Source of the DNA: Alphaproteobacteria bacterium
GTDB lineage: Bacteria > Pseudomonadota > Alphaproteobacteria > RF32 > CAG-239
Assembly (NCBI GenBank): GCA_016288295.1
Contig: JAEEYV010000059.1
Span: forward strand, 1 to 41,683
Length of the DNA: 41,683 nucleotides
Reading direction: 5' to 3'
The translations under genes were made by a program, and so were the position numbers. The stretch's first letter is position 1, and the number at the start of each line of letters is the position of its first letter. Under the pieces are notes generated by a model. That model saw nothing but the letters and a program-made list of their open reading frames with translations, was not told where the DNA came from and ran no database searches. Positions 1-9,858 of this stretch are shown here, one piece after another.

Positions 1-477
1 AGATAGGCGTTTAGCCCTGTCAAACAATTCGTCATAAGAAGGGTATGCAAGTTGCCCGATGATTTCTTTTGTGTTGGGATGGTTTTGCATGGTTATAGTC
101 ATTTTTTTTACGGCTTTATCTGCGTAATCAAAGGTTTCTTTTGCCTGAGATGTTCCGGCGGTTCTTCTCAGACTAACCAGCATAAAATATAATCTTGAAT
201 CGTCGTTTGCCTTTTTGCCGGTAGTGGTATTGATGAGTGATTTTATTTGTTTGCGCCAATCTTTTTCATAATCAGGCTGCATCGGCAGTTGAGAGCGGTA
301 CCAATAAGCATAGCAAAGCGCAAGGCGGTCAGTCTGATCCGGCTTTTTAGGAAATTTTGCGCGCAGACCATCGACAATTTGGTTGATATCGAGTTCCGGA
401 GCGGGACTATTATTCTGCATATACGTGAAATAGTCGCGCATTTGTTGTTTGTAATATTCAAAATCAAGCACTGCCAT
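1..477 (-). CDS. Hypothetical protein, 3' part cut by the window edge
   Basis: The minus strand is open from an ATG at 477 to the left edge (159 codons, no stop), so the C-terminus lies outside the window. A GGAGA ribosome binding site sits about 6 bases before the ATG. The protein starts MAVLDFEYYKQQMRDY and is soluble-looking, rich in K, D and Q, and mostly helical, with no signal peptide or membrane segment. I do not recognise the family. It starts 12 bases after the stop of the acetyltransferase gene, so the two are probably cotranscribed. Confidence 0.75.
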   Translation of the reverse strand, partial: MAVLDFEYYKQQMRDYFTYMQNNSPAPELDINQIVDGLRAKFPKKPDQTDRLALCYAYWYRSQLPMQPDYEKDWRKQIKSLINTTTGKKANDDSRLYFMLVSLRRTAGTSQAKETFDYADKAVKKMTITMQNHPNTKEIIGQLAYPSYDELFDRAKRLS

Positions 478-489
478 TTGGTCTCCAAA

Positions 490-930
490 TTAAATCTTTT
501 TTACCATTTTGATAAAAGTTATGCCGTTTTCTTCAAAAATGTCGCCTTCAGCCTTAAAGCCTAAAGTTTCATAGAAATGGACAACCGAAAGCATGGCGTG
601 CATAATCATTTTGGAAAAACCAGCTTTTTTAGCACGTCTTTCGGCATAAGCAACCATGGTATGACCGACCCCTTCACGTTGATATTTAGTATTAACGGCA
701 ACCTGCATAAGGCGAATCTCTTTGTCGTTTAAGGGAATCATCATCAAACCGCCGACTAATTTGTCATCAAGGCTTTCAATACAGCCGATGTGGATATAAC
801 CAATCTCTTTTTCGCGGTAGCTGTCCAGAAATTTTAGTCCCAAAGGTTCGAGAAGTACTTTGTAGCGTAGTTCTACAAGCTCGTCATAGCGCGCAGATCC
901 AAAGTCTATATCAATCATTTTTTTCATCAT
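490..930 (-). CDS. GNAT-family N-acetyltransferase
   Basis: About 146 residues, the usual size of a single GNAT domain, which transfers an acetyl group from acetyl-CoA to an amine. Strand beta-4 and the acetyl-CoA loop are visible as LMQVAVNTKYQREGVGHTMV (QxxGxG/A-type, here QREGVG), followed by a helix with AERRAKKAG and a C-terminal FYETLGFKAEGD typical of the fold. The frame can be extended upstream through a TTG, but AGGAGA lies 3-4 bases before ATG 930 (a second ATG follows at 927), so I start there. The substrate cannot be told from sequence. It is first of a probable two-gene unit with the partial gene downstream and is divergent from lepA. Confidence 0.85.
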   Translation of the reverse strand: MMKKMIDIDFGSARYDELVELRYKVLLEPLGLKFLDSYREKEIGYIHIGCIESLDDKLVGGLMMIPLNDKEIRLMQVAVNTKYQREGVGHTMVAYAERRAKKAGFSKMIMHAMLSVVHFYETLGFKAEGDIFEENGITFIKMVKKI

Positions 931-1058
931 AATTCTCCTCAATTCTTTTGGGTATATATTTAATTATTATCATATTTCATTGTTACAATCAATAATATAT
1001 TGATAAAAGCTTTTTTTTATTTTATTTATTGAAGTCAATATGAAATGAAAGATGAAGA

Positions 1059-2864
1059 ATGACCCGCGATTTAAGTTTGATAAGAAATTTTGCAATTATT
1101 GCCCATATTGACCATGGAAAATCTACGCTTGCCGACAGATTGATTGAATATTGTGGCGGTCTGAGTTCGCGTGAAATGCAGGAGCAAGTGCTTGATTCAA
1201 TGGATATTGAGCGTGAGCGTGGTATTACAATTAAGGCGCAGACCGTGCGTTTGAACTATCATGCCAAAGATGGAAAAGATTATCAGCTTAATTTGATGGA
1301 TACTCCGGGGCATGTGGATTTTTCGTATGAAGTTAGTCGCTCGTTGGCATCGTGTGAGGGCTCTGTTTTGGTAGTTGATGCGACTCAGGGAGTTGAGGCG
1401 CAGACGTTGGCTAATGTGTATTTGGCAATAAATAATAATCATGAAATTGTACCGGTTCTAAACAAAATTGATTTGCCGTCGGCAGAACCGGATAAAGTAC
1501 GCCAACAAATTGAGGACGTTATCGGGCTTGATGCATCTGATGCGATTGAAACTTCAGGTAAAACCGGATTGGGTGTGCAGGATTTGTTGGAAGCAATAGT
1601 AAAACGTCTGCCTGCTCCGAAAGGAAACGAAGACCAACCGCTGAAAGCGTTGCTTATTGACAGTTGGTATGACAGCTATTTGGGAGTGATTATTCTGGTG
1701 CGGATTCATGATGGAATAATCAAGAAAAAACAGCAAATCCGTATGATGTCAAACGGTGCAACATATCAAATTGATAAAGTCGGTGTGTTTACGCCCAAGA
1801 TGCAGGATGTTGAGGCGCTTTATCCAGGGGAAATAGGTTTTATTACCGCAAGCATTAAAAGTGTGAGTGATTGTCATATCGGTGATACAATTACCGACAA
1901 CAAAGTTCCGTGTATTGAGCCTTTGCAAGGGTTTAAGCCTTCGGTGCCGGTGGTGTTCTGTTCTATTTTTCCGGTGGATAGCAGTCAATATGACAATTTG
2001 AAAGATGCTTTGGCAAAATTGAAACTAAACGATGCTAGTATTGATTATCAAAATGAAAATTCTGCTGCTTTGGGTTTGGGTTTCAGATGCGGTTTTTTAG
2101 GCTTGTTGCATATGGAAATTATCCAAGAGCGTTTAGGACGTGAATTTGACTTGGATTTAATAACAACTGCGCCGTCAGTAGCGTATAAAATCAATTTGAC
2201 TTCTGGACAGCAAATAACATTACATAATCCTGCCGATATGCCAGATTTGACGACTGTGTCTTCGATTGAAGAACCGGTGGTAAAAGCAACAATTTTGGTA
2301 CCTGATGAATATTTGGGAGCGGTCTTAAAACTTTGCAACGATCGACGCGGTGAACAAGAAGAACTGACTTATGTGGGGTCGCGTGCGATGGTGGTTTATC
2401 GTATTCCGCTAAACGAAATTGTGTTTGATTTTTATGATAGATTAAAATCAATTACCAGTGGATATGCAAGCTTTGATTACGAATTAGTGGGGAATCAGGT
2501 TTCAGATTTAGTAAAGGTGCAGATTTTGATTAATGAAGAGCCGGTTGATGCGTTGGCATTTTTATGCCACAGGTTGGAAGCCGAATCGCGCGGACGACAA
2601 ATTTGTGAAAGATTAAAAGATCTTATTCCGCGGCATTTGTTTAAAATTCCTATTCAGGCAGCAATCGGAGGAAGGGTGATTGCACGTGAAACTATTTCGG
2701 CTTTGCGAAAGGATGTTACTGCAAAATGTTATGGCGGTGATATTACTCGTAAACGCAAATTGTTGGATAAGCAGAAAAAAGGTAAACAGCGTATGCGCCA
2801 GTTCGGAAAAGTTGAAATTCCGCAATCAGCGTTTATTGAAGCATTGCGCATAGGAGATCAGTAA
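1059..2864 (+). CDS. lepA: Elongation factor 4 (LepA), ribosome-associated GTPase
   Basis: 601 residues, full length for EF4. The G domain is intact: G1 AHIDHGKST (about 15-23), G2 around RERGIT, G3 DTPGH and G4 NKID. EF-G-like domains II, III and V follow, then the EF4-specific C-terminal domain ending [20 protein letters not shown], the conserved basic tail. EF4 binds ribosomes and affects elongation or initiation, especially under stress. The start lacks a strong Shine-Dalgarno (only GAAAGATGAAG), but [21 protein letters not shown] matches the family start. It is transcribed divergently from the acetyltransferase and ends in a terminator shared with the convergent gene. Confidence 0.97.
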   Translation: MTRDLSLIRNFAIIAHIDHGKSTLADRLIEYCGGLSSREMQEQVLDSMDIERERGITIKAQTVRLNYHAKDGKDYQLNLMDTPGHVDFSYEVSRSLASCEGSVLVVDATQGVEAQTLANVYLAINNNHEIVPVLNKIDLPSAEPDKVRQQIEDVIGLDASDAIETSGKTGLGVQDLLEAIVKRLPAPKGNEDQPLKALLIDSWYDSYLGVIILVRIHDGIIKKKQQIRMMSNGATYQIDKVGVFTPKMQDVEALYPGEIGFITASIKSVSDCHIGDTITDNKVPCIEPLQGFKPSVPVVFCSIFPVDSSQYDNLKDALAKLKLNDASIDYQNENSAALGLGFRCGFLGLLHMEIIQERLGREFDLDLITTAPSVAYKINLTSGQQITLHNPADMPDLTTVSSIEEPVVKATILVPDEYLGAVLKLCNDRRGEQEELTYVGSRAMVVYRIPLNEIVFDFYDRLKSITSGYASFDYELVGNQVSDLVKVQILINEEPVDALAFLCHRLEAESRGRQICERLKDLIPRHLFKIPIQAAIGGRVIARETISALRKDVTAKCYGGDITRKRKLLDKQKKGKQRMRQFGKVEIPQSAFIEALRIGDQ

Positions 2865-2890
2865 AAAAACGGGAAAAATCCCGTTTTTTT
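2863..2890. terminator. Bidirectional intrinsic terminator between lepA and 2889-3650
   Basis: A-tract, ACGGG, loop AAAAA, TCCCGT, T-tract. The stem is short but has A/T runs on both sides, so it can stop both convergent transcripts. The minus-strand stop codon lies in the T-run. Confidence 0.8.
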
Positions 2891-3650
2891 ATTGTAATCT
2901 GGTTTTAAGTTTGTTCCAACCGCTGTTTTGCCGAGCTGTTTCTTCATCTTGTTGCTCGACTTTTTTCTGAGTTTCGGTTTGCCATTTGCGTATAGGTTCG
3001 CTGTCTTTTTTGACTAATTTACGCTGATCTTCACTTTGTATGGTGCCATTAGGAGCGGTCTGGTTGAGCAAAGCCGGAGAAATAAATTCCTGATGGCGTG
3101 AATTCATGTTTTTGACAGTTTCTTCAATATATTTGGCTCCCGGACGAAAGTTATAAGCGTTGGTTCTGTCGCCATAGAATACGGCTACGGCATGACATGG
3201 TGAGGATAATAAAACATCAGTATGGTCGACACCGCGAACAAAACGGAACATTATTTTTGGTTGCACAACACAGTTTTCAGATGATGTAAAATCAACCGAA
3301 TCAGCAGCAGAAAAAAGATTGCGACGGATTGTATCAATTTCTTCTGCAGATAATGTGCCGCAAAAACCACGAATCGGAAAACCGTCTAGAATGTAACCCA
3401 AATAGTCTTCATCTTTAGGGAAAATCTCATAACAAAAAGCTTGTTCAGCTTCAAAAATGTTTTTCATTGCAAAGCTGTTAATTTCATCTGCAAAACGTTT
3501 CAGCGGTGTTTTGGGGAGAGGTTCAGGCTTTTTTTCCTGCCAAGGGTTTTCATTTGATGAGAAAAACGGTGTGCCAATAGGTAACTGTGCGCAAGCGTTA
3601 TAAACAAATGCAAAACTCAAAAGCAACGAAAGTACAATTTTGTTATACAT
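2889..3650 (-). CDS. Exported hypothetical protein
   Basis: 253 residues. The N-terminus MYNKIVLSLLLSFAFVYNACA followed by Q is a signal peptide with an AxA-type signal peptidase I site. The Cys before the cleavage site is not in a convincing lipobox, so I favour a periplasmic protein over a lipoprotein. The mature part has a middle segment with two or three cysteines (CYEIF, GFCGTL, NCVVQ) and a charged, Q/E/K-rich C-terminal tail (about 205-250) likely to be helical or coiled coil. GGAGA precedes the ATG. It lies 67 bases downstream of ettA and is probably in the same transcript. Family not recognised. Confidence 0.8.
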   Translation of the reverse strand: MYNKIVLSLLLSFAFVYNACAQLPIGTPFFSSNENPWQEKKPEPLPKTPLKRFADEINSFAMKNIFEAEQAFCYEIFPKDEDYLGYILDGFPIRGFCGTLSAEEIDTIRRNLFSAADSVDFTSSENCVVQPKIMFRFVRGVDHTDVLLSSPCHAVAVFYGDRTNAYNFRPGAKYIEETVKNMNSRHQEFISPALLNQTAPNGTIQSEDQRKLVKKDSEPIRKWQTETQKKVEQQDEETARQNSGWNKLKTRLQ

Positions 3651-3717
3651 ATAGATTCTCCAATAATTAGGTTATACTATTATTATAATCCTATAAGGCA
3701 GATTTACAAGAAAATTG

Positions 3718-5400
3718 TTATTTTCGTACCAAAGGTTTGTATCTGATAGCATGCGGATTACAAGCATCATCACCTAAGCGGGCGCGTTTGTCTTTTTCAT
3801 ATTCTTCAAAATTGCCTTCAAACCAAACGACTTTGCTGTCGCCTTCGTATGCCAAAATATGAGTAGCGAGGCGATCCAAAAACCAACGGTCGTGTGAGGT
3901 TACCAGAACGCAACCGGGGTAGTTCATAATGCCTTCTTCAAGCGAACGCAGAGTATCGACATCCAAATCATTTGTAGGCTCATCAAGCAGTATTACGTTG
4001 GCGCCTTTACGGAGCATTTTGGCTAAGTGCACGCGGTTGCGTTCACCGCCGGAAAGCTGTCCGACTTTTTTCTGTTGGTCAGTACCTTTGAAATTAAACT
4101 GTCCGACGTAAGCACGAGAAGGAAATTCTTTTTTACCCAAGTTTATCATATCTTGTCCGTCAGAAATTTCTTCCCAAATGGTTTTATTGGGGTCAAGTTC
4201 GTCACGGCTTTGGTCAACATAGCCGAGATCAACGGTATCGCCAAGGCGGATTGTACCGGAATCGGGTTTTTCTTGTCCGGTAATCATGCGGAACAAGGTG
4301 GTTTTGCCGGCTCCGTTCGGTCCAATAATACCAACAATAGCTCCCCGAGGAATTTTGAATGACAAGTCGTCAATCAGCATACGGTTACCATAACCTTTGG
4401 AAATATGGTCGGCTTCAATTACCAAATCACCAAGGCGTTCGGTCATTGGAATATTGATATTTGCGGTGGTGATTTTATCTTTAGTTGAGGCTTGTAGTAG
4501 TTCTTCATAAGCGTTAATACGAGCCTTGGATTTTGCTTGTCGGGCTTTGGGGTTTTTCTTAATCCATTCAAGTTCATTGGCGAGAGTACGCTGGCGAGCT
4601 GATTCTTCTTTTTCTTCTTGTTCGAGACGCTTTCTCTTTTGTTCTAACCATGAAGAGTAGTTGCCTTCATAAGGTATGCCCTGTCCACGATCAAGCTCTA
4701 AAATCCACCCGGTTACGTTGTCCAAGAAATAGCGATCGTGGGTTACCATGACAACGGTTCCGTTGTAATTTTGAAGATGTTTTTCCAACCATGCAACAGA
4801 TTCGGCATCTAAGTGGTTGGTTGGCTCATCAAGTAGTAATAAATCAGGCTTTTGTAATAATAAGCGACAAAGAGCAACGCGACGTTTTTCACCGCCGGAT
4901 AACTTGGTAACATCGCTTTCGGCAGGAGGACAACGCAAGGCATCCATAGCTATTTGTACATTTCTTTCCAAATCCCATCCGTTGCAGGCATCAATTTTTT
5001 CTTGCAATTCGGCTTGTTTTTCGATGAGGGCATTCATTTCGTCGTCGGTCATGGGCTCAGCAAAACGAGCGGATACGTCCTCAAACTCTTTGAGCAAATT
5101 GCGAGTTTCACCAAGGCCATCCATAATGTTTTCAATTACATTTTTAGAGGGATCAAGTTTTGGTTCCTGTTCAAGATATCCGACCTTTACACCTTCGGCA
5201 GGCCAGGCTTCGCCATTAAATTCTTTATCAACACCGGCCATAATTTTAAGCAATGTTGATTTTCCGGCACCATTAACGCCGAGAACGCCAATTTTTGCTC
5301 CGGGAAAAAATGATAAGGTTATGCCTTTGAAAAGCTCCTTTCCTCCCGGAAAAACTTTGGTAAGGTTTTGCATTACATAAATGTATTGATACGATGCCAT
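3718..5400 (-). CDS. ettA: Energy-dependent translational throttle protein EttA (ABC-F ATPase)
   Basis: 560 residues, standard EttA length. It has two ABC domains and no membrane segments. Domain 1: Walker [10 protein letters not shown] (about 41-49), signature LSGGEKRR, Walker [13 protein letters not shown]. Domain 2: Walker [10 protein letters not shown], signature LSGGERNR, Walker [13 protein letters not shown]. The start ([13 protein letters not shown]) and the linker helices rich in K/R/E match EttA rather than Uup or other ABC-F members. EttA binds the ribosomal E site and gates entry into elongation according to the ATP/ADP ratio. It follows the exported protein 5422-6066 by 21 bases, with GGAGC about 11 bases before the ATG. 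Confidence 0.96.
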   Translation of the reverse strand: MASYQYIYVMQNLTKVFPGGKELFKGITLSFFPGAKIGVLGVNGAGKSTLLKIMAGVDKEFNGEAWPAEGVKVGYLEQEPKLDPSKNVIENIMDGLGETRNLLKEFEDVSARFAEPMTDDEMNALIEKQAELQEKIDACNGWDLERNVQIAMDALRCPPAESDVTKLSGGEKRRVALCRLLLQKPDLLLLDEPTNHLDAESVAWLEKHLQNYNGTVVMVTHDRYFLDNVTGWILELDRGQGIPYEGNYSSWLEQKRKRLEQEEKEESARQRTLANELEWIKKNPKARQAKSKARINAYEELLQASTKDKITTANINIPMTERLGDLVIEADHISKGYGNRMLIDDLSFKIPRGAIVGIIGPNGAGKTTLFRMITGQEKPDSGTIRLGDTVDLGYVDQSRDELDPNKTIWEEISDGQDMINLGKKEFPSRAYVGQFNFKGTDQQKKVGQLSGGERNRVHLAKMLRKGANVILLDEPTNDLDVDTLRSLEEGIMNYPGCVLVTSHDRWFLDRLATHILAYEGDSKVVWFEGNFEEYEKDKRARLGDDACNPHAIRYKPLVRK

Positions 5401-5421
5401 GATAAGTTTTGCTCCATAAAA

Positions 5422-6066
5422 TTAACGATTTTTGTTACTGATGTGACGGACACGACTTTTTTCAATATTTGGTGTCGGCTGAGGTTGCAGTTGTGCAGAA
5501 TATGCCTGGGTGGGTTGAGGTGCAGGTATATTTTGCGGTTGTAAAACTGTTTGAGTTGCCATTTGTTTGCGAGGTGCAGAAGTAGTTTTGTTTTTGTTGT
5601 TCTGGTATATGGTCATAGCGTTTTCGCGATTGATATTTTCGTCTTCTTTTAGCATTGTAGCATCATATGGGTGACGTGGGCGAAAAACCTTACCGTCATA
5701 CATTTTGATTGTGCCATCACGATAAAGAGTGGTCTTAAAAATTTTTTGTTTATCAAAACGGGCGTTGATTTCGTCGCAATCAATAAGATTTTTCTTTTGT
5801 TTTGATACAAATGCTTCTACTTTTGCAGAGTTAAAAGCTCTCATTCCCTTTTCCTGCATTTGGTCGCTGATGGCTTTGGTAACAAGAATGGCGCGAGCCA
5901 GCATTTCAAAGGTTTCATATTTAGGAGAACCGCAAGCCATAGCTGTTCCAGAAACGGTTCCCAGAGCCTGCATTTCATCCAAATAGGCTATAGTAGAGCC
6001 GTTTTGAGCCCGCGCTTGATTACTGATTAATAAAAAAAGTGCAAATAAGGCAATTATTTTATTCAT
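5422..6066 (-). CDS. Exported hypothetical protein with Pro/Gln-rich tail
   Basis: 214 residues beginning with a signal peptide, MNKIIALFALFLLISNQARA, cleaved before QNGS. The mature N-terminal half (about 22-130) is a small domain with two cysteines (AMACGSP, IDCDEI). The C-terminal third is low-complexity, rich in P, Q, T and N (PQNIPAPQPTQ), ending RVRHISNKNR. AGGA lies about 10 bases before the ATG. It is the first gene of a probable minus-strand unit with ettA (21-base gap). I recognise no family. The pairing of an exported protein with a translation factor may only reflect shared transcription. Confidence 0.8.
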   Translation of the reverse strand: MNKIIALFALFLLISNQARAQNGSTIAYLDEMQALGTVSGTAMACGSPKYETFEMLARAILVTKAISDQMQEKGMRAFNSAKVEAFVSKQKKNLIDCDEINARFDKQKIFKTTLYRDGTIKMYDGKVFRPRHPYDATMLKEDENINRENAMTIYQNNKNKTTSAPRKQMATQTVLQPQNIPAPQPTQAYSAQLQPQPTPNIEKSRVRHISNKNR

Positions 6067-6152
6067 TTTTTATTTTTCCTGTTCGATTAGGGCATATTAT
6101 AGGTAAAATATTTTAGTTTGCAAATAATCTTTAAGAGAAGCTAAAAATATGG

Positions 6153-6181
6153 TTGACAAGTGTTGTGTTTTATCATAAGTT
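6153..6181 (+). promoter_or_regulatory. Candidate rpmJ promoter
   Basis: TTGACA at 6153-6158 and, after 17 bases, TAAGTT. The -35 is perfect and the -10 weak; position just upstream of rpmJ supports it. Confidence 0.4.
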
Positions 6182-6212
6182 TCAGCCAAATATTGTGTAA
6201 AGGAAATGTGTT

Positions 6213-6338
6213 ATGAAATTGTTTAGTTCTTTAAAATCTAAGAAAAATCGCGATAAAGACTGCAAAATTGTTCGTCGTAAAGGTCGCATTTTTATCATTA
6301 ATAAGAAGAATCCTAAGTTTAAGGCTTGCCAAGGATAA
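6213..6338 (+). CDS. rpmJ: 50S ribosomal protein L36
   Basis: A 41-residue protein starting [17 protein letters not shown] and ending [13 protein letters not shown]. This is the longer alphaproteobacterial L36 type, which lacks the four-ligand zinc knuckle of the C+ form; only two cysteines (17 and 39) are present. L36 is a small basic protein of the large subunit that contacts 23S rRNA. AAAGGAAA at 6199-6206 is the ribosome binding site. The gene is monocistronic, with its own candidate promoter upstream and a hairpin about 75 bases downstream. Confidence 0.93.
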   Translation: MKLFSSLKSKKNRDKDCKIVRRKGRIFIINKKNPKFKACQG

Positions 6339-6411
6339 AAACGCATATAACAAGCTCATCCAGAGCTAAAATTGCGAAATCAGAAGTTGCCTTATGGGCT
6401 TCTAATTCATA

Positions 6412-6460
6412 AAAACTCTTTAGATAGATTACATATGTTTGTGTCGCTAAAGAGTTTTTT
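6412..6460 (+). terminator. Terminator-like hairpin after rpmJ
   Basis: AAAACTCTTTAG (6412-6423) pairs with CTAAAGAGTTTT (6447-6458), followed by more T. The loop is long (23 bases). The 70 bases between rpmJ and this hairpin hold only a weak AGAAG/CTTCT inverted repeat and no gene. Confidence 0.65.
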
Positions 6461-6510
6461 TATTATCACTTTATATACTTCGTGCTTATCTGAGGCTGTT
6501 GCAAAAAAAA

Positions 6511-6538
6511 TTGACATTTAGTGGTTTGACTATATATC
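6511..6538 (+). promoter_or_regulatory. Candidate promoter for the small basic protein at 6548-6844
   Basis: TTGACA at 6511-6516, a 16-base spacer, then TATATC at 6533-6538. This would put transcription start near 6545, favouring translation from an internal ATG (6581 or 6617) over 6548. Confidence 0.4.
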
Positions 6539-6547
6539 ATATTTGTA

Positions 6548-6844
6548 ATGGTAACTATTAATAAATTAAGACTATTTTTTATGCGAAAAATTATTAAGAA
6601 AAGAAAACCATTTTTTATGAAATTTAGTGAAATTACTTTTTCCTGTAATGGTCACAAAATTAAAGCTGAGACCAATGCCGGCGCAGCTGTACGGCGTGCA
6701 GTGGCAGAAGCCTCAAGATTGGCTCGCGAGCTTAACACGGTTGTTATTCTTGCTTACAATGGTGATCGAATTATGATTGGTCCACGCGCTAAACCATATA
6801 ACATAATGGGGCGGAGGGCAAGAAGACATAATGTCAGGCACTAA
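6548..6844 (+). CDS. Small basic hypothetical protein (start uncertain; 98 or 75 residues)
   Basis: The longest form starts at 6548 with no ribosome binding site and its ATG lies next to the likely transcription start. In-frame ATGs at 6581 and 6617 are alternatives; 6617 gives a compact 75-residue protein starting MKFSEITFSCNGHKIKAE. It contains a helix rich in Ala and Arg (AGAAVRRAVAEASRLARELN), a strand (TVVILAYNGDRIMIG) and a basic tail RRARRHNVRH, suggesting a nucleic-acid-binding or ribosome-associated role, but no family is recognised. It is followed directly by a strong hairpin terminator and faces tolB. Confidence 0.6.
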   Translation: MVTINKLRLFFMRKIIKKRKPFFMKFSEITFSCNGHKIKAETNAGAAVRRAVAEASRLARELNTVVILAYNGDRIMIGPRAKPYNIMGRRARRHNVRH

Positions 6845-6850
6845 TTGTTT

Positions 6851-6884
6851 ACAACAAAGCCCACCAATCGGTGGGCTTTGTTGT
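6851..6884. terminator. Strong bidirectional terminator
   Basis: A 15-bp perfect stem: ACAACAAAGCCCACC (6851-6865), loop AATC, GGTGGGCTTTGTTGT (6870-6884). It separates the small basic gene from convergent tolB. Confidence 0.85.
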
Positions 6885-6890
6885 GTTTAG

Positions 6891-8204
6891 TTATGGTAAA
6901 AGCGGCGACCATGCAGGGTCAGAAGCATCTGCCGGTGTTACAATCATACGTTCATTGTATCCGGTAAGGTCGATAGAATACAGTTTTACCGGAGCAGAGT
7001 TTCGACCATTGCCACGGTCTTGACGGAAATACATTAATACACGACCATTCGGTGCCCAGACAGGAGCTTCTACTAAATATCCGCTAGTAATCAAACGCTC
7101 ACCGCTACCGTCAGGGTACATTACACCGATGTAGAATTGTCCGTCTGCCATCTTGGTAAAGGCAATATAGTCTCCACGCGGAGACCATACCGGTGTTGCA
7201 TAACGCCCCTTGCCGTAACTGATACGGTGTACATCGCTACCGTCGGCATTCATGACATAAAGTTGTTGGTTTCCGCCACGGTCAGAGTTGAAAACAATCT
7301 TTGAACCGTCAGGTGAATAACTTGGTGAGGTATCGATTGCAGAACCTGTGGTGAGTTGTTTGCTCTTGCCACTCTTTAAGTCCATTTCATAAATGTTGGT
7401 TATACCGTTTTGGGCGTAGCTGAGCAACAATTTTGAGCTGTCAGGTGAAAATACCGGAGCAAAAGTCATGCCTTTGAATTGTCCGACCAATCTTTGGCTA
7501 CCGCTTTCGATGTCAAGAATGTAAACACGAGGTTTATCACCGGCAAAAGAAAGATAAGATACTTTTTGCAAGTTTGGTGAAAAACGAGGTGTTAAGGCCA
7601 TAGCCGCACCATTGGTCAAAAATTTGTGATTTTCACCATCTTGATCCATAATGGCAAGACGTTTGATGCGGCGGGTGGCCGGACCGCTTTCGGAAATATA
7701 AACGATACGTGTGTCAAAATATCCTTTTTCACCGGTAAGTTGTTCGTAAATGGCATCAGCTATGACGTGAGCAACACGACGCCAATTGTCTTTGGTGGTG
7801 GTGAAGGACTGTCCTTTTAGCTGTTCTTCAGCAAAAACATCCCAAAGTCTAAACTCGATTTTGAGGCTGTTGGCACCGGTTTCGGTAATGGCACTTTGAA
7901 CCAATGCTAAAGCGTTGATGGCTTGCCAGTCGGCAAATACAGGCATTTCATCAATGGATTTGAATTTTTGAATATAGCTTTTTTCTGAAATTATGCGAAA
8001 GAGGCCTGATCTTTCCAAATCGGCAACTACAACTTCGCGAATCTGCTCTCCGTAGTTTGAAGCACTGCTGTTGCTTCCGACCATTGGGGCAATAGCAATA
8101 GGCATAGGGTCACGCATAGCGCCATTAACATCAATCATGAGTTCGGCACGGGCAGGTATTGCAAATATAAGCAATAACAAAGATAACAGAGAAAATTTTT
8201 TCAT
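6891..8204 (-). CDS. tolB: Tol-Pal system beta-propeller protein TolB
   Basis: 437 residues. Signal peptide [20 protein letters not shown], then the TolB N-terminal alpha/beta domain (about 21-150) and a six-bladed propeller built from PD40 repeats, visible as repeated [37 protein letters not shown] and [10 protein letters not shown]. TolB is periplasmic and links Pal to the inner-membrane TolQRA complex for outer-membrane constriction. A GTG five codons upstream could extend the frame, but the signal peptide and the family start support ATG 8204. The usual tolQRA and pal neighbours are absent, and the gene stands alone between a terminator and divergent ruvX. Confidence 0.95.
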   Translation of the reverse strand: MKKFSLLSLLLLIFAIPARAELMIDVNGAMRDPMPIAIAPMVGSNSSASNYGEQIREVVVADLERSGLFRIISEKSYIQKFKSIDEMPVFADWQAINALALVQSAITETGANSLKIEFRLWDVFAEEQLKGQSFTTTKDNWRRVAHVIADAIYEQLTGEKGYFDTRIVYISESGPATRRIKRLAIMDQDGENHKFLTNGAAMALTPRFSPNLQKVSYLSFAGDKPRVYILDIESGSQRLVGQFKGMTFAPVFSPDSSKLLLSYAQNGITNIYEMDLKSGKSKQLTTGSAIDTSPSYSPDGSKIVFNSDRGGNQQLYVMNADGSDVHRISYGKGRYATPVWSPRGDYIAFTKMADGQFYIGVMYPDGSGERLITSGYLVEAPVWAPNGRVLMYFRQDRGNGRNSAPVKLYSIDLTGYNERMIVTPADASDPAWSPLLP

Positions 8205-8294
8205 TTTTATAACTTTCACAATTTAGGATTTTACTTAATCTAGAAGTTAGTATAACATTATTAAAAATTCATTAGCAAGAGGGGAATTTATTTG

Positions 8295-8753
8295 ATGAAT
8301 TTGTTAGATTTTAAACAGAAACTGCCGACTAAAAAAGCAATTATAGGCTTTGACTTTGGAACCAAAAGGTTGGGAGTGGCAGTTTCAGATTTAACATGTA
8401 CAATTGCCAGTTCATATACAATTATTGAGCGTAAAAATAAGCATGCCGATATTGAAAAAATTAAGAAAATAATTGCTGAGAAAGAAGTAGGCGGCATGGT
8501 GTTCGGTCTGCCGTTGCAAATGGACGGGCAAGAGGGAGAGGTAGCTACAGAAGCACGAAAGTTTGCCGATTTTGTGGCTAATGAAACCGGGCTGCCTTGT
8601 GCATTTTGGGATGAGCGTTTGTCGTCATCGGCAGTGGAAAGTTTTTTAATTCAGGAGGTGGATATGTCGCGTGCTAAGCGCAAGAAAATACTTGATGCAT
8701 CGGCGGCGTCGTATATTTTGCAAGGATTTTTGGATGCATTAAAAAAAGCCTGA
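8295..8753 (+). CDS. ruvX: Pre-16S rRNA nuclease / Holliday-junction resolvase-like YqgF (RuvX)
   Basis: 152 residues with the RNase H-like fold of YqgF: GFDFGTKRLGVAVSD near the N-terminus (catalytic Asp), GLPLQMDGQEG in the middle and WDERLSSSAVES (catalytic Glu/Asp region). YqgF trims the 5' end of 16S rRNA; the resolvase name is historical. AGAGGGGA at about 8278-8285 places the start at ATG 8295; a TTG codon just before it is in frame but less likely. The stop codon lies inside the terminator stem shared with the convergent phosphofructokinase gene. Confidence 0.93.
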   Translation: MNLLDFKQKLPTKKAIIGFDFGTKRLGVAVSDLTCTIASSYTIIERKNKHADIEKIKKIIAEKEVGGMVFGLPLQMDGQEGEVATEARKFADFVANETGLPCAFWDERLSSSAVESFLIQEVDMSRAKRKKILDASAASYILQGFLDALKKA

Positions 8754-8770
8754 TTTTTATCAGGCTTTTT
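8743..8770. terminator. Bidirectional terminator between ruvX and the phosphofructokinase gene
   Basis: AAAAAGCCTGAT (8743-8754), loop TTTT, ATCAGGCTTTTT (8759-8770). A 12-bp perfect stem with A- and T-rich flanks, usable on both strands. Confidence 0.85.
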
Positions 8771-8775
8771 GATGA

Positions 8776-9858
8776 TTAATCTTCTTCGCCGACGTACATG
8801 CCGGTAAGGCGGGCCGCTTTAACAAAATCACTTTTAACGTCGAGGAGAGTTGTCCCCTCTCTAACAACTTCATCAAGGTCATAATCACATATTTTATTGT
8901 TTTTCCATGCAACCATGCGGTTGGTTTTGCCAGCCTCTAACATTTGGACAGCGTGAGCACCAAACATGGTAGCCAAAACACGGTCAACAGCGGAAGGATT
9001 ACCTGAGCGTTGCATATGTCCCAAAGTTGTTACTCGGGTTTGAAATTCCTGGCAACGTTTGTTGATTTCGGTGCTTAAATATTGTCCAATTCCACCATAG
9101 ACATTTTCGCCAATTTTGTTGGTGTTAGACGATACATGTTTGCCATCTTCACGTTTTACGCCTTCGGAAACTACAATAAGTGCATAATTGCGCCCATTTT
9201 TTTTGATGGACTTTAGTTTTTTGACAATGGAATCGATTTTGTAGGGAATTTCAGGTACAAGGCAGATGTCAGCCATGCCGGAAAGTCCGGCATGCATAGC
9301 CAGGTGTCCGGCATCACGTCCCATAACTTCAAGGATTATGGCGCGGTTGTGGGAACGTGCAGTAAGCAACAAACTGTCAAGGGCTTCACAGCAAACCTGG
9401 CAAGCTGTCGCGAATCCGACAGAAGAATCGGTGATTGGGGTGTCATTATCAATTGTTTTTGGTATGCCAACCATTTTTATGCCGGCTTTGTGGCAATAAT
9501 TGCTGACTATGTTCATCGAACCGTCACCGCCGACAACAACCAAAGCGTCAAGCCCGAGTTCACGAGCACCTTCGCCGAAAGTTTTAGAAATGCTTTCCAC
9601 CGACTCGAGTTTTACACCGCTGTTTAATGAGCCGAGATATGAACCGCTCAAACGTGGCCACGGGGTGTTGGAAAAATTTTCAGGAGTTAGAATTTCATAT
9701 TGTAATGGACGTTTGGTCAGACCATCAGTTCCAAATTTGATGCCGTAAATTTCCCAACCTTTGAGAGAGGCTGCATTTACAACAGATCTGATAACAGCGT
9801 TAAGACCGGCACAATCTCCACCACTAGTTAAAATACCGATTCTTTTGATATTACTCAT
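8776..9858 (-). CDS. 6-phosphofructokinase (donor ATP or PPi unresolved)
   Basis: 360 residues of the PfkA superfamily: GGDCAGLNAVIR (13-24), GGDGS (110-114), PKTIDND (133-139) with the catalytic Asp, and MGRDAGHLA. It phosphorylates fructose 6-phosphate in glycolysis. The residue after GGD is Gly, as in ATP-dependent enzymes, while Lys occupies the PGT/PKT position, as in PPi-dependent and some ATP-dependent (trypanosome-like) enzymes. The mix leans to ATP but does not settle it. AGGAGT precedes the ATG. Many alphaproteobacteria lack this enzyme and use the Entner-Doudoroff route, so its presence suggests a fermentative Embden-Meyerhof lifestyle. Confidence 0.92.
   Translation of the reverse strand: MSNIKRIGILTSGGDCAGLNAVIRSVVNAASLKGWEIYGIKFGTDGLTKRPLQYEILTPENFSNTPWPRLSGSYLGSLNSGVKLESVESISKTFGEGARELGLDALVVVGGDGSMNIVSNYCHKAGIKMVGIPKTIDNDTPITDSSVGFATACQVCCEALDSLLLTARSHNRAIILEVMGRDAGHLAMHAGLSGMADICLVPEIPYKIDSIVKKLKSIKKNGRNYALIVVSEGVKREDGKHVSSNTNKIGENVYGGIGQYLSTEINKRCQEFQTRVTTLGHMQRSGNPSAVDRVLATMFGAHAVQMLEAGKTNRMVAWKNNKICDYDLDEVVREGTTLLDVKSDFVKAARLTGMYVGEED

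Noticed and set aside
4817-5380. 187-residue plus-strand open frame
   Set aside because: Lies wholly opposite ettA and reads as low-complexity Ser-rich antisense; ettA is certain.
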